Part shown: positions 30,536 to 40,029 of the stretch, piece after piece
Layout: the number at the start of each line of letters is the position of its first letter
How positions within the stretch are numbered: the first letter of the stretch is position 1
The notes under the pieces: generated by a model
The model's database searches: none
Seen by the model: the letters and a program-made list of their open reading frames with translations, nothing else
What the model was told of the DNA's origin: nothing
Source of the DNA: Rhizobium sp. 2MFCol3.1
GTDB lineage: Bacteria; Pseudomonadota; Alphaproteobacteria; Rhizobiales; Rhizobiaceae
DNA: 64,000 nt
NCBI RefSeq assembly: GCF_000377565.1
Contig: NZ_KB898354.1
Location: forward strand, 186,001 to 250,000
Direction of reading: 5' to 3'
Translations under genes and position numbers: made by a program

Positions 30536-32327
30536 ACCACTCCCGACCACTTCCGAGCCTGATACTGCCGACGATCAACATGCGCGGCGGCGCTCTCGGG
30601 TCGCCAGGTTTCTCAGCTACTACCGTCCGCATCTGCCGTTGCTCTGCGCCGATGTCGTCTGCGCCATTCTCGTCGCGGCGACCGCGGTGGCGTTGCCCAT
30701 CTGCGCCAATATCGTCACCAACCGCCTTCTCGTGATCGCGGATGCGGGGGAGGCCACGGTGCTGATCCTCAAGGTCGGCGCCGTCATGCTGGCGCTGCTC
30801 GCGGTGCAGATGGTCGCGGTGTTCTTCGTCGATTATCGCGGCCATGTGATGGGCGCGCGCATCGAGGCTGCCGTCAGGCAGGAACTGTTCGATCATTGCC
30901 AGAAGCTCTCCTTCAGCTTCTACGATCGCCAGCGCACCGGACAGCTGATGAGCCGCATCACCAGCGATTCCCTCTGGCTCGGCGAGCTGTTCCACCATGG
31001 TCCCGAGGATGTCTCGATCGCCATCCTCAAATATGGCGGCGCCATGCTGGTGCTTGTCTATATCGATCCTCTCCTGGCAGGGTTGATCCTGCTGCTGACG
31101 CCTCTCGCGGTCGCCTACGCGCTGCATTTCAACCGCCGCATGAACCGCGCGCTCGAACGCAGCAAGCAGCAAATCGCCGGTGTCAACGAGCGGCTGGAAG
31201 ACAGCCTCGCGGGTATCCGCGTCGTGCAGTCCTTCGCCAATGAAGGGCTGGAGAGGGATCGCTTCGCCGTTCAGAACGAGCGCTTTCTCGTAAGCCGTGC
31301 CGATGGCTATCGCAGCGAGGCGTGGTTTTCCGTGGGAACGGAGAGCTTCGCGCAGTTCATCACGATCCTGGTCATCGTCATCGGCGGCGTCAGGATCGTG
31401 TCGTCGGCGATGACGGTGGCCGATCTCCTGACCTTCCTGCTTTGCGTCGCGGTGCTCGTCGATCCCGTGCAGCGGCTCGCCAATTTCGTGCGGCTCTGGC
31501 AGGAAGGCTATACCGGCTTCGTGAGGGCGATGGAGATCCTCGATGTCGAGCCCGATATCGTCGACCGGTCAGATGCCTACGCGCTGCCGGCGCCGAAGGG
31601 AGAGATCCGGTTCGAGGATGTCAGCTTCGGCTATGACGCCGACACGACTGGCGTGTTCGAGAACCTGTCCTTCACCATCGCGCCCGGCGAGTTCGTGGCG
31701 CTGGTCGGTCCGTCGGGCGTGGGAAAGAGTACGTTGTGCTCGCTCATTCCCCGTTTCTACGACGTGCAGGCCGGGTCGATCCTGATCGATGGCGCGGATA
31801 TCCGTGATGTCACGCTGGCGTCGCTGCGTGGACATGTCGGCGTGGTGCAGCAGGACGTCTATCTGTTCGCGGGCTCGGTCGCCGACAATCTCCGCTATGG
31901 GCGGCCGGATGCCACCGACGCCGAGGTGGAAGAAGCAGCGCGGGCGGCCAATGCGCATGAGTTCATCATGGCGCTTGCCGATGGATACTATACCGATATC
32001 GGCCAGCGCGGGGTGCGGCTCTCGGGTGGGCAGCGGCAGCGGTTGACGATCGCGCGGGCGTTTTTGAAGAACCCGGCGATCCTGATCTTCGACGAAGCGA
32101 CCAGCGCGCTCGACAATGAGAGCGAGCGGGCGGTGCAACAGGCGCTGCTCGGGCTCGCCAAGGGGCGCACAACCGTCGTCATCGCGCATCGTCTCTCTAC
32201 GGTCCGGCACGCCGATCGCATCCTCGTGCTCACCGCCGACGGGATCGTCGAGGAGGGCAGGCATGAGGATCTGATGGCCCGCGACGGAATCTATGCCGGC
32301 TTGCACAGCGTGCAGGCCAGCATGTGA
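30489..32327 (+). CDS. ABC exporter with fused membrane and ATPase domains (MsbA/lipid or drug type)
   Basis: Encodes 612 residues. Residues 1-45 are basic and polar. Six membrane helices lie within about 45-330, with the coupling motif FDHCQKLSFSFYDRQRTGQL. The ATPase domain covers about 365-610: Walker A GPSGVGKSTL near 406, Q-loop VVQQDVYLF, signature LSGGQRQRLTIARAF near 512 and Walker B ILIFDEATSALD near 532, with H-loop VVIAHRLSTV. It works as a homodimer. The substrate is not evident; MsbA-like lipid exporters and multidrug exporters share this layout. It ends at a strong terminator and has no clear operon partners. Confidence 0.9.
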   Translation: MSIQFARARKDAPRRKPLPTTSEPDTADDQHARRRSRVARFLSYYRPHLPLLCADVVCAILVAATAVALPICANIVTNRLLVIADAGEATVLILKVGAVMLALLAVQMVAVFFVDYRGHVMGARIEAAVRQELFDHCQKLSFSFYDRQRTGQLMSRITSDSLWLGELFHHGPEDVSIAILKYGGAMLVLVYIDPLLAGLILLLTPLAVAYALHFNRRMNRALERSKQQIAGVNERLEDSLAGIRVVQSFANEGLERDRFAVQNERFLVSRADGYRSEAWFSVGTESFAQFITILVIVIGGVRIVSSAMTVADLLTFLLCVAVLVDPVQRLANFVRLWQEGYTGFVRAMEILDVEPDIVDRSDAYALPAPKGEIRFEDVSFGYDADTTGVFENLSFTIAPGEFVALVGPSGVGKSTLCSLIPRFYDVQAGSILIDGADIRDVTLASLRGHVGVVQQDVYLFAGSVADNLRYGRPDATDAEVEEAARAANAHEFIMALADGYYTDIGQRGVRLSGGQRQRLTIARAFLKNPAILIFDEATSALDNESERAVQQALLGLAKGRTTVVIAHRLSTVRHADRILVLTADGIVEEGRHEDLMARDGIYAGLHSVQASM

Positions 32328-32390
32328 TCGCTGGCATTCGAAACAAAAGGCCGGAGCATCGTGATCGATGCACCGGCCCTGCGATCTCAG

Positions 32391-32415
32391 AGCCCCGGCG
32401 AACCGGGGCTTTTTC
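32391..32415 (+). terminator. Intrinsic terminator after the ABC exporter gene
   Basis: AGCCCCGG and CCGGGGCT pair perfectly around a CGAA tetraloop, followed by TTTTTCT. It also lies just after the convergent efflux lipoprotein gene and may act for both strands. Confidence 0.88.
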
Positions 32416-32433
32416 TCAATTGCTGTTGTCGTC

Positions 32434-33858
32434 TCAGTTTGTCTTTGCGGCAACCTTGACCGGGGCGGTGTTGCCACCGGGGTTGTAGCCGCCGCCGATG
32501 GCGACGTTGAGGGCGACGTAGTCGGTTGCCATCTGCTGGACGGCCGCGGCCAGGCTTGCCTGGGCGAGCGAGACCTGACGCTGGGCGTCGAGGACGTCGA
32601 GCAGCGAGGAGGCGCCGTCCTTGTAGCTGGCGGTCGACAGATCCAGCGTTTCCTGGGTCGTCTTGACCTGGGCGCGCAGTGCGGCAACCGTCTGCGCATC
32701 GCGGCGAACCGCCGACAGCGCGTTTTCCACTTCCTCGACCGCCTGCAGAACCGCCTGCTTCCAGGCAAGATACTGGGTCTTGGCGTCGGACTTGGCGATA
32801 TCGACATTGGCGCGCAGGCGGCCACCGTCGAAGATCGGGAGCGTCAGCGTCGGGCCGAAGGACCAGCTGGTCAGGCCGCCGCCGGAAACGCCGGCCGCCT
32901 TGACGTAGGTGGGCGAGATCGAACCGGAGAGCGAGATCGACGGATAGAGCTGGCTGATCGCAACGCCGATATTGGCGGTGGCGGCGGCCAGATTGCGCTC
33001 GGCGACGCGGATGTCGGGACGATTGCGGATCAGGTCGGCCGGAACGCCGGAGACGATGCCGGCACGGAAGACCGGCTGCGAGCCGCCGCGCTGCAGTTCG
33101 GCGACCATCGAGCCGGCCGGCTTGCCGAGCAGGGTGGCGATGTGGTGGGCGGCAACGCGGAAGTTGGTTTCCAGACCCGGGATTTCAGCCTGGGTCGACT
33201 GCACCAGACCTTCGGCCTGCACGACGTCGAGACGCGAGGCTGCACCGGCATCGAGCTGGAACTTGGTCAGCTCGTAGGTTTCCTGGCGCGATTTCAGGTT
33301 GGCCTTGGAGAGCGCGATGCGCTCCTGGTAGTAGCGGGCGTTGATGTAGGAGTTCACCAGATCCTGGAGATAGGTGAGCTTGGCGACGTCGGCGGTCGAG
33401 TAGGCGGCGTCGAGCGAAGCCTGGGCGCTTTCCTTGGAACGGCGATACTGGCCGAACAGGTCGAGCAGCCAGCCGACACTGGCGCTGCCGCCGCTCGTGT
33501 TGGTGGCACCGATCGAGGTGCGGCGTTCGCCCATGCTGCCGCTGACCGTATGGTCGGCGCCGACAGTCAGGCTCGGCAGGGCGCCGGCGCCCGCCACCGT
33601 GACATTGCTGGCAGCGGCGTTGATGCGCTCCAGCGACTGCTGGATCGACAGGTTCTCATTGAGGCCCTCGGTGACCAGTCCGTTCAGGCGGGTGTCGCGA
33701 TACGCGGTCCACCATGCGACCGTCGAGACGTCGCCGTCGGCCTTGGCAGAGCCTTCATTGAACTTGGCCGGGAGGGGCATCTCCGGGGGAACATGATCCG
33801 GGCCGCTCACACAGCCCGCGAGAACGGATAATCCGGCAAGAATTGCGATGCGGCGCAT
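32434..33858 (-). CDS. Outer membrane efflux lipoprotein (NodT/OprM/TolC-like)
   Basis: Encodes 474 residues from the ATG at 33858, which has GGAGATTTC upstream. The lipobox LAGC puts the acylated cysteine at C16. Two OEP repeats are visible, each with long coiled helices: residues about 60-260 (NENLSIQQSLERINAAASNV, then DVAKLTYLQDLVNSYINARY) and about 270-460 (NRPDIRVAERNLAAATANIG, then LRAQVKTTQETLDL). It forms the outer-membrane duct of a tripartite pump. It lies divergent from the MarR-FUSC-DUF1656-HlyD operon, which lacks its own duct, so the two units probably work together. Confidence 0.9.
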   Translation of the reverse strand: MRRIAILAGLSVLAGCVSGPDHVPPEMPLPAKFNEGSAKADGDVSTVAWWTAYRDTRLNGLVTEGLNENLSIQQSLERINAAASNVTVAGAGALPSLTVGADHTVSGSMGERRTSIGATNTSGGSASVGWLLDLFGQYRRSKESAQASLDAAYSTADVAKLTYLQDLVNSYINARYYQERIALSKANLKSRQETYELTKFQLDAGAASRLDVVQAEGLVQSTQAEIPGLETNFRVAAHHIATLLGKPAGSMVAELQRGGSQPVFRAGIVSGVPADLIRNRPDIRVAERNLAAATANIGVAISQLYPSISLSGSISPTYVKAAGVSGGGLTSWSFGPTLTLPIFDGGRLRANVDIAKSDAKTQYLAWKQAVLQAVEEVENALSAVRRDAQTVAALRAQVKTTQETLDLSTASYKDGASSLLDVLDAQRQVSLAQASLAAAVQQMATDYVALNVAIGGGYNPGGNTAPVKVAAKTN

Positions 33859-33865
33859 GAAATCT

Positions 33866-34036
33866 CCATAAGCGATGACCGCAAGGCGGTTCGCTAACAA
33901 TCTATTATCGCTTATGGTTAATTTTTACTTTCCATGCTGCACGGCAAAGTCGCATGGCAGGTTTCGCGGAGAGGGGGCTCGGCGCGTTGAGAGGGGGATC
34001 ACCAGACAATGGGCGGATAAGAGTTCGCTAACTATC
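33866..34036. promoter_or_regulatory. Operator-like repeats between the efflux lipoprotein and marR
   Basis: CCATAAGCGAT (33866-33876) and ATCGCTTATGG (33907-33917) are perfect 11-bp inverted repeats. GTTCGCTAACAATC (33889-33902) recurs as GTTCGCTAACTATC (34023-34036), 13 of 14 identical. They flank both divergent starts and are candidates for MarR binding. Confidence 0.5.
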
Positions 34037-34095
34037 GAATGGCAGCTATGCACCAATATCATTGAATTCAAATCGATAGGATGTTATCTAATTCC

Positions 34096-34563
34096 ATGGC
34101 AACGAACATGAAGAAGACCTGGACCGAGTTCGCACCCTTGCTGATGATCTGCGGGCGTGGATGGCGCCGTGCGCTGAACGCCGCTTTGACCGACCATAAG
34201 CTTTCCGACGCCAGCGCCGCACCGCTCATCGCGTTGCTGCGCCATGGCGACCGGATCCCGCAGAATGTGCTCGCCGAACGGGTCGGGGTGGAAGGCCCGA
34301 CGCTGGTGCGCGTGCTCGACAGTTTGGAGAATGACGGCCTGATCTGCCGGGTTGCCGATGAGGCGGACCGCAGAATCAAGCTGGTGCAGCTTACCGATGA
34401 GGGCACAACGGTCGCCGAGCGCGCCGAGCGTTGTGCGGCAAAGTTGCGAGAGCAAATCCTTGGCGATCTCGACCCGGACCAGGTCGATGCCGCTATCGAG
34501 GTTTTGCGCGCCGTCGCGGATAGGACCGCGGCGATAACTGGAACGCAGGACAATGACGAGTAG
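34096..34563 (+). CDS. MarR-family regulator of the efflux operon
   Basis: Encodes 155 residues from the ATG at 34096; ATG codons at 34081 and 34108 are also in frame and none has a good ribosome binding site, so the start is uncertain. The winged helix-turn-helix lies at about residues 38-105: LIALLRHGDRIPQNVLAERV, then GPTLVRVLDSLENDGLICRV and the wing EADRRIKLVQLTDEG. It is the first gene of an operon with FUSC, DUF1656 and HlyD genes, overlapping the FUSC start by 11 bp. It likely represses this operon and the divergent outer-membrane lipoprotein gene in response to an aromatic compound. Confidence 0.85.
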   Translation: MATNMKKTWTEFAPLLMICGRGWRRALNAALTDHKLSDASAAPLIALLRHGDRIPQNVLAERVGVEGPTLVRVLDSLENDGLICRVADEADRRIKLVQLTDEGTTVAERAERCAAKLREQILGDLDPDQVDAAIEVLRAVADRTAAITGTQDNDE

Positions 34564-36646
34564 CCACACTACGATCTCTCCAAGCATTTGGGATGTCGTT
34601 TTCTCCATCAAGACCTTCATCGCGGCGATGCTGGCGCTTCTGATTGCGCTTTGCTTCGATCTGACGAACCCGTATTGGGCCGTCGGCACGGTCTATATCG
34701 TGGCGCATCCGCTGTCGGGTGCCAGCACGTCGAAGGCGATCTATCGCCTGATCGGCACCGCAATCGGCGGCGCCATGACCATCATCTTGGTGCCAAACCT
34801 CGTCGATGCGCCCGAGCTTCTGACGCTGGCGATCGCGCTGTGGATGGCCTTCTGCCTCGGTGTCAGCCTGCTTGATCGCACGCCGCGGAGCTATTCCTTC
34901 ATGCTCGCCGGCTACACGACCGCGCTCACCGGCTTTCCGATCGTCGCCAGCCCCGAAACCGCTTTCACCTATCCGGTTGCCCGCGTCGAGGAAATCGCGC
35001 TCGGCATCATCTGCGCGGCGCTCGTCAGCCGCCTGGTCTTTCCGCGGCATGCCGGCCCTGTGCTTGCCGCGCGCATGGATAGCTGGGTGCGCGATGTCGC
35101 CGCCCTTGCGATCAGCACGCTCAACAGCAGCGACAAGAGCGACGCGCTTCAGGCCGCCGCCCGCAAGCTCGCTGCCGATGCGGTCGATCTGCACAGCTTC
35201 ACCACGCATGTTGCCTACGACACGTCGGGCCTGCGCGACATGGTTGGGCGCACGCGCACGCTGCAGCAGCGCATGGTCGCCATGCTGCCCGTCGTCTCCG
35301 GCCTTGCCGATCTTCTGCATGCCTTCCGTAAGGCGACCGATGGCAAGCTGACAGACTCGGCCAACGACCTGATCCGCCGCGTGACCGAGCTGCTGTCAAA
35401 CGAGGCCTCTTATGGCGACGCGGAGCGGCAGGAAATTCTGGCGCTGATGGAGAAAGCTGAAAAGGAGGGCCGGGAGCAGCAGGAATGGAACGGCCTTCTT
35501 GCCCATAATTTCACCTCCCGCCTGCGCGACCTCCTGCAGATCTGGAGCGACTGTCTGGCGCTGCGCGACGATATCGAGACCGGTGGTCGCCGCGAGCTGC
35601 GCTGGCAGCGTTTCGGCACGCTCTTCGACCGCGCGCCGATCCACCGCGATTACGGCATGGCGATCCATTCCGGTCTGGCTGTGATGCTGTCGACCTTCAT
35701 CGCCGCAGCCCTCTGGATCTTCACCGGCTGGTCGCAGGGCGCCGCCGCCGCCATGATGGCGGGCGTGCTCTGCTGCATCTTCGCGACGATGGACGATCCG
35801 GCGCCGATGATGCTGAAGTTCATGTATGTCTCGATCTTCGCGGTTGCCGTTGCCTTCGTCTTCCAGTTCGGCCTACTGCCGCTCGTTCATGGCTACCTGC
35901 CGCTGGCTGCGTCTCTCGGCCTGGTGCTCATTCCGGCCGGCGTGTTGATGACCAAGCCGGCCACGATGATTTACGGCCTCGGTTTCGGCGTCAACTTCCC
36001 GAACATGCTGGCCCTGCAGGATCGCTTGAACCCCGACCTCAGCTCGTTCCTGAATTCCAACATGGCAATGGTGATCGGCCTCGTCATTGCCTGCGGCACG
36101 ACGGTTCTGGTGCGCTCCGTCGGTGCCGAGTGGACGGCGTACCGTGTGCTGCGCGCCGGCTGGGCGGATATCGTCGCCGTGGCGCGCAAGTCGGATGCAC
36201 CTGACTTCGCAAGGCTGCTCTACCGCATGGTGGACCGCTTCGGTCTGGTCGCGCCGCGCCTGGCGCGCATCCCGGTCGAATCCGCCGTCGCCCAGAACGA
36301 CATCCTTGGCGATCTGCGCAATGGCCTGAACACGATGGAACTGCAGCGCCACCGTCAGCTGCTGACCCGCGACAGCCGAAAGGATGTCGACGACGTTCTG
36401 TCTGGAATTGCTGGCTTCTATCAGCAAAAGCAAAAGCATGGCCACGCCCAGCCGGGCGAGGGCCTCTTAAAGGCGATCGACACATCGTTGGTCGACCTTA
36501 TCAACCAAAATCCGTCATCGGCCGTTGAGGGCGCACGCCGGGCCATCACGTCGCTTCGCTACAATCTGTATCCGGATGCGCGCTTCGTGATGCCTGACGC
36601 GACCATTCAGGCCGGCGGACAACTCGCAAAGGAGAACGCGGCATGA
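34553..36646 (+). CDS. FUSC-family inner membrane exporter (AaeB-like)
   Basis: Encodes 697 residues. Two clusters of membrane helices (about residues 15-165 and 370-525) surround cytoplasmic parts, the layout of AaeB and fusaric-acid-resistance pumps. Conserved pieces include LTNPYWAVGTVYIVAHPLSG and WAFxLGV-like segments, and the second-half repeat IFTGWSQGAAAAMMAGVLCC. It likely exports aromatic carboxylic acids together with the DUF1656 and HlyD proteins downstream. The start overlaps marR by 11 bp. The real substrate is unknown. Confidence 0.88.
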   Translation: MTSSHTTISPSIWDVVFSIKTFIAAMLALLIALCFDLTNPYWAVGTVYIVAHPLSGASTSKAIYRLIGTAIGGAMTIILVPNLVDAPELLTLAIALWMAFCLGVSLLDRTPRSYSFMLAGYTTALTGFPIVASPETAFTYPVARVEEIALGIICAALVSRLVFPRHAGPVLAARMDSWVRDVAALAISTLNSSDKSDALQAAARKLAADAVDLHSFTTHVAYDTSGLRDMVGRTRTLQQRMVAMLPVVSGLADLLHAFRKATDGKLTDSANDLIRRVTELLSNEASYGDAERQEILALMEKAEKEGREQQEWNGLLAHNFTSRLRDLLQIWSDCLALRDDIETGGRRELRWQRFGTLFDRAPIHRDYGMAIHSGLAVMLSTFIAAALWIFTGWSQGAAAAMMAGVLCCIFATMDDPAPMMLKFMYVSIFAVAVAFVFQFGLLPLVHGYLPLAASLGLVLIPAGVLMTKPATMIYGLGFGVNFPNMLALQDRLNPDLSSFLNSNMAMVIGLVIACGTTVLVRSVGAEWTAYRVLRAGWADIVAVARKSDAPDFARLLYRMVDRFGLVAPRLARIPVESAVAQNDILGDLRNGLNTMELQRHRQLLTRDSRKDVDDVLSGIAGFYQQKQKHGHAQPGEGLLKAIDTSLVDLINQNPSSAVEGARRAITSLRYNLYPDARFVMPDATIQAGGQLAKENAA

Positions 36647-36852
36647 GACCGGAGCTCGATCTTTATGGCGTCTTCATACCCACGCTGGCGGCAATCGCCG
36701 TTGCTGCCTTCTTTCTCAACTCCATCCTGCGGCGGATCCTGGCCTTCATCGGATTCTATCGTCTCGTGTGGCACCGGCCACTCTTCGATACGGCCATGTA
36801 TTTCTGCCTGCTCGGCGCGCTCGCGCTGTCTTTGAACAAGGTGTCATTATGA
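36643..36852 (+). CDS. DUF1656 (AaeX-like) small membrane protein
   Basis: Encodes 69 residues with two membrane helices at about 10-32 and 46-64. The start RPELDLYGVFIPTLAAIAVA and the later FYRLVWHRPLFDTAMYF match DUF1656/AaeX proteins, which occur with AaeA/AaeB-like exporters. The gene overlaps its neighbours on both sides by ATGA, so production is coupled to the pump. Its role is not settled; it may help assemble the inner-membrane complex. Confidence 0.88.
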   Translation: MRPELDLYGVFIPTLAAIAVAAFFLNSILRRILAFIGFYRLVWHRPLFDTAMYFCLLGALALSLNKVSL

Positions 36853-37715
36853 AATCGCTTCTTGCTTATTCCGGCCGCTTCCTTCTGACCGGCGTCGTCG
36901 TGGCGCTGGCCGGTGTGCTGGGCTGGCATCTCTGGGACTACTACATGAATGACCCATGGACGCGTGACGGCAAGGTCCGCGCCGATGTCGTTCACCTGGC
37001 GTCGGACGTTTCCGGCATCGTCAGCGAAGTCGACGCGACCGACAACCAGACGGTCAAGAAGGGCGACGTGATATTCCGCATCGACCAGGCTCGCTTTGCT
37101 CTGGCGCTGCGTCAGGCCGAGGCCCAGATGGAAAGCAGCAAAGCCGCGCTCGACATGGCCAAGAGCGATCTCGACCTTTACCGCAAGCTCGGCGACAACT
37201 CGGTGACCCGGCAGAAGATCCAGCAGGCGGAGACCACGGTCCAGCAGGACGAGGCGACCTATAACCAGGCCGTCATCAGCCGCGATACCGCGCAGCTCAA
37301 CCTCGACCGCTCGGTCGTGCGCGCACCCGTCAACGGCGTGCTGACCAACTTCTCGATGCGTCCTGGCAATTACGTGACGGCGGGTAGTGCCGTGACGGCG
37401 CTGATCGACACCGACTCCTACTACATCTCCGGCTACTTCGAGGAAAACAAGCTCGATCGCATCAAGGTCGGTGATGAAGCGCTGGTTTACCTGATGGGAA
37501 GCGAGACGCCGCTCAAGGGACGCGTCACCGGCGTTGCAGGCGGCATAGAAGACCGCGAACGCAGCGATACGGGCGCCCAGCTTGCCAATGTGAACCCGAC
37601 CTTCACCTGGGTTCGCCTGGCGCAGCGCGTGCCGGTTCGGGTGACGCTCGATGGAGAGCCCGGCGGTGCGGCACTGGTCGCCGGTCGCACGGCAAGCGTC
37701 ACGATCATCGAGTGA
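36849..37715 (+). CDS. HlyD-family periplasmic adaptor (AaeA-like)
   Basis: Encodes 288 residues, starting at an ATGA overlap with the DUF1656 gene; a longer frame upstream is not used. A membrane anchor at about residues 8-30 is followed by the first lipoyl half (HLASDVSGIVSEVDATDNQTV), a coiled-coil pair at about 85-150, the second lipoyl half (LDRSVVRAPVNGVLTNFSM) and a beta-barrel domain. It bridges FUSC in the inner membrane and an outer-membrane duct, likely the divergent lipoprotein. It is the last gene of the operon. Confidence 0.9.
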   Translation: MKSLLAYSGRFLLTGVVVALAGVLGWHLWDYYMNDPWTRDGKVRADVVHLASDVSGIVSEVDATDNQTVKKGDVIFRIDQARFALALRQAEAQMESSKAALDMAKSDLDLYRKLGDNSVTRQKIQQAETTVQQDEATYNQAVISRDTAQLNLDRSVVRAPVNGVLTNFSMRPGNYVTAGSAVTALIDTDSYYISGYFEENKLDRIKVGDEALVYLMGSETPLKGRVTGVAGGIEDRERSDTGAQLANVNPTFTWVRLAQRVPVRVTLDGEPGGAALVAGRTASVTIIE

Positions 37716-37887
37716 TCGACCAGTCGCGTGAGGCAGCTGGTTCGGCGCCTTACGCATGACCCAACACGTTACGGCCCACGGGTCCTTCAAGGGCCGTGAC
37801 GAGGCATGCGCGGATTAAGCCCGTCCGCGCATGCCTGAACCTAAGAATGCCCGGATACTCTCAATGATCCGGGATCAGGAGACACCC

Positions 37888-39093
37888 GTGGACGATCGCC
37901 ACGTCATCGAAATCACCACATGGCTGATGCAGAGCGGGCTGAAAGGCCTGTCCGAGGCCGACCTGCTCGACGGCTTCTGCGAGCGCTGCGTGGCGAACGG
38001 CCTGCCGATCGGCCGGTCGGTTGCCGTCATCGATACGCTTCATCCGCTCTATGAAGGTCGCGCTTTCCGGTGGGATTCCTGTCTGGCCGTGGAGCGCATC
38101 TCGGCCTACGGCGTCGCCGGGGCGGGCAACTTCGCCGACAACTGGCTGCGCTCGGCGTTTCATTATCTCGAGGTCGCAGGCGGAAACGAAGTTCGCCGCT
38201 CTTTCCTCCGTGGCGACGCCGCCGATTTCTACCTTCTGGACGAATTGAAAGCCGCCGGTTTCACCGACTTTGTCGCGATGGCGCATCGTTTCGGCGATGA
38301 GGGGGCGATCGGCGAGATCGACTGCTTCTTCTCGCATTTCGCCACCCGAGCCGCCGACGGATTTTCGGAACGCGATCTGGCCGCATTGCGCGAACTGCTC
38401 CCCTGTCTGGCATTGGCCGTCAAATGCGTGACCGTCAGCGGTGTCGCGGGAACGATCGCCAAGGTCTATCTCGGCGACGATGCTGCGAACCAGGTGCTGC
38501 ACGGCAAGATCACACGCGGGCGCAGTGACAGGATTTCGGCAGCACTCTGGTTTTCCGACCTCGCCAATTTCACCCACATCTCCGACACGGTCGATCCGGA
38601 AGAAATCATTCCAATGCTCAACGACTATGCCGATGCGGTGATCTCCTCGGTGCAGGAGGCGGGCGGAGAGGTGCTGAAGCTGATGGGCGACGGAACGCTT
38701 GCGATCTTCAAGGGAGAGAAGCCGAGCGACGCCTGTCTTTCGGCGCTGAAGGCGCGGACGCTGCTGGACAAGCGGCTTTCGGACCTGACCGCTCAGCGCC
38801 GTATCGAGGGGCGGCCGGTTACCGACGTCTATCTCGGCCTGCATATGGGCGATGTGTTCTACGGCAATATCGGCAGCAAGGACCGTCTCGACTTTACGGT
38901 CATCGGCCCCGCCGTCAACGAGGTCAGCCGCATCGTGTCGCTCTGTCGGTCGCTGCAGCGCAAGGTGCTGATGTCGGCAAGCTTCGCGGCGATCGTTCCC
39001 TCGACGCAGATCGACCTGATGTCGATCGGCCAGCACGCGCTGCGCGGCGTCAACCGCGCCCAGGAACTCTTCACGCTTCTTCCGACGCTCTGA
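37888..39093 (+). CDS. Class III adenylate/guanylate cyclase
   Basis: Encodes 401 residues from a GTG at 37888, seven bases after AGGAG; ATG codons at 37831 and 37864 lack such a site. The first 215 residues are a soluble domain of unknown ligand, common in rhizobial cyclases. The catalytic domain covers about 220-400: metal aspartates in WFSDLANFTHISD and LKLMGDGTLAIF, and substrate/transition-state residues in LDFTVIGPAVNEVSR. All key residues appear present, so it should make cAMP or cGMP. There is no membrane segment. It stands alone. Confidence 0.9.
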   Translation: MDDRHVIEITTWLMQSGLKGLSEADLLDGFCERCVANGLPIGRSVAVIDTLHPLYEGRAFRWDSCLAVERISAYGVAGAGNFADNWLRSAFHYLEVAGGNEVRRSFLRGDAADFYLLDELKAAGFTDFVAMAHRFGDEGAIGEIDCFFSHFATRAADGFSERDLAALRELLPCLALAVKCVTVSGVAGTIAKVYLGDDAANQVLHGKITRGRSDRISAALWFSDLANFTHISDTVDPEEIIPMLNDYADAVISSVQEAGGEVLKLMGDGTLAIFKGEKPSDACLSALKARTLLDKRLSDLTAQRRIEGRPVTDVYLGLHMGDVFYGNIGSKDRLDFTVIGPAVNEVSRIVSLCRSLQRKVLMSASFAAIVPSTQIDLMSIGQHALRGVNRAQELFTLLPTL

Positions 39094-39232
39094 CGGCGGC
39101 GTTTCTGAGATCGCCATTGGCCAAATTAGACCTCGCCAAGTAATTCGGCAGTCTCTAAAACAGCACATCTACGGAGCGGCTCTCCTCGGGGGAGGAGGCA
39201 AGCTGCTTGATGTCGACAATGGGGAATTTTGG

Positions 39233-39895
39233 ATGGATCTCTCGAATTGGAAGGGCGTCGAGCGCCCGGAGCGTGTTGCTCTCGAAGGACGCTATGTCAG
39301 GCTCGAGCCGCTTGACGCCGGCCGCCATGGGCGCGACCTGCTCGCCTCGGCGCAGCAGCCCGGCGCCGACGATCGCTTCCGTTATCTCTTCGAGGACGCG
39401 CCGGCCGACATGGCAGCCTTCAGCGCGTGGCTGGAAAGGGCCGAGGGTTCGACGGATCCGATGTTTTTCGCCGTCATCGACAAGCGCACCGGCCGGGCCG
39501 AGGGGCGTCAGGCGCTGATGCGCATCGATGCCACGCATGGGGTGATCGAGATCGGCAACATCTTGTGGGGACCGGCGATCGCGCGATCGCGCGTGACCAC
39601 CGAGGCGCTCTATCTCTTCGCAAAGCTTGCCTTCGACAAGCTCGGATATCGCCGTTTCGAGTGGAAGTGCAACAATTTGAACGAGCCGTCTAAGAAGGCG
39701 GCTGAGCGCTTTGGCTTCACCTTCGAGGGCGTGTTTCGCCAGCATATGGTGGCCAAGGGTAAGAACCGCGACACCGCGTGGTTCGCGATGATCGACGCCG
39801 ACTGGCCGAGGCTGAAGGCCGGCTACGAGGCTTGGCTCGATCCCGACAATTTCGACGACGCCGGACAGCAGAAGAGCAAGCTGCGCTTCGATTGA
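39233..39895 (+). CDS. GNAT-family N-acetyltransferase (RimJ/RimL-like)
   Basis: Encodes 220 residues with GGGGAATT upstream of the ATG. It matches RimJ/RimL-type acetyltransferases: VRLEPLDAGRHGRDLL near the start, IEIGNILWGPAIARSRVTTEAL for the core strand and helix, and the C-terminal VEWKCNNLNEPSKKAAERFGF-like motif (EWKCNNLNEPSKKAAERF at about 144-161). The EGVFRQHMVAKGKNRDTAWF end is typical. The substrate may be a protein N-terminus or a small amine and is not known. It is a single-gene unit between the cyclase and a convergent micro-gene. Confidence 0.85.
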   Translation: MDLSNWKGVERPERVALEGRYVRLEPLDAGRHGRDLLASAQQPGADDRFRYLFEDAPADMAAFSAWLERAEGSTDPMFFAVIDKRTGRAEGRQALMRIDATHGVIEIGNILWGPAIARSRVTTEALYLFAKLAFDKLGYRRFEWKCNNLNEPSKKAAERFGFTFEGVFRQHMVAKGKNRDTAWFAMIDADWPRLKAGYEAWLDPDNFDDAGQQKSKLRFD

Positions 39896-40029
39896 GCTCT
39901 TGCTGATAACTTCGAGCGCTTGTTGAACGATCTTTCAATGTGATTCCGAAATTCTCGGCAATGCATTGATATTATGAATCTATTTTTAGCGTGTGCGGCG
40001 GCCGGGTTTCCCTGCCGCCGCATTGTTTA

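Noticed and set aside
32368..33831. Open frame of 487 codons antisense to the outer membrane efflux lipoprotein
   Set aside because: The translation is low-complexity and mirrors the codon bias of the real gene, which has a lipobox and OEP repeats.
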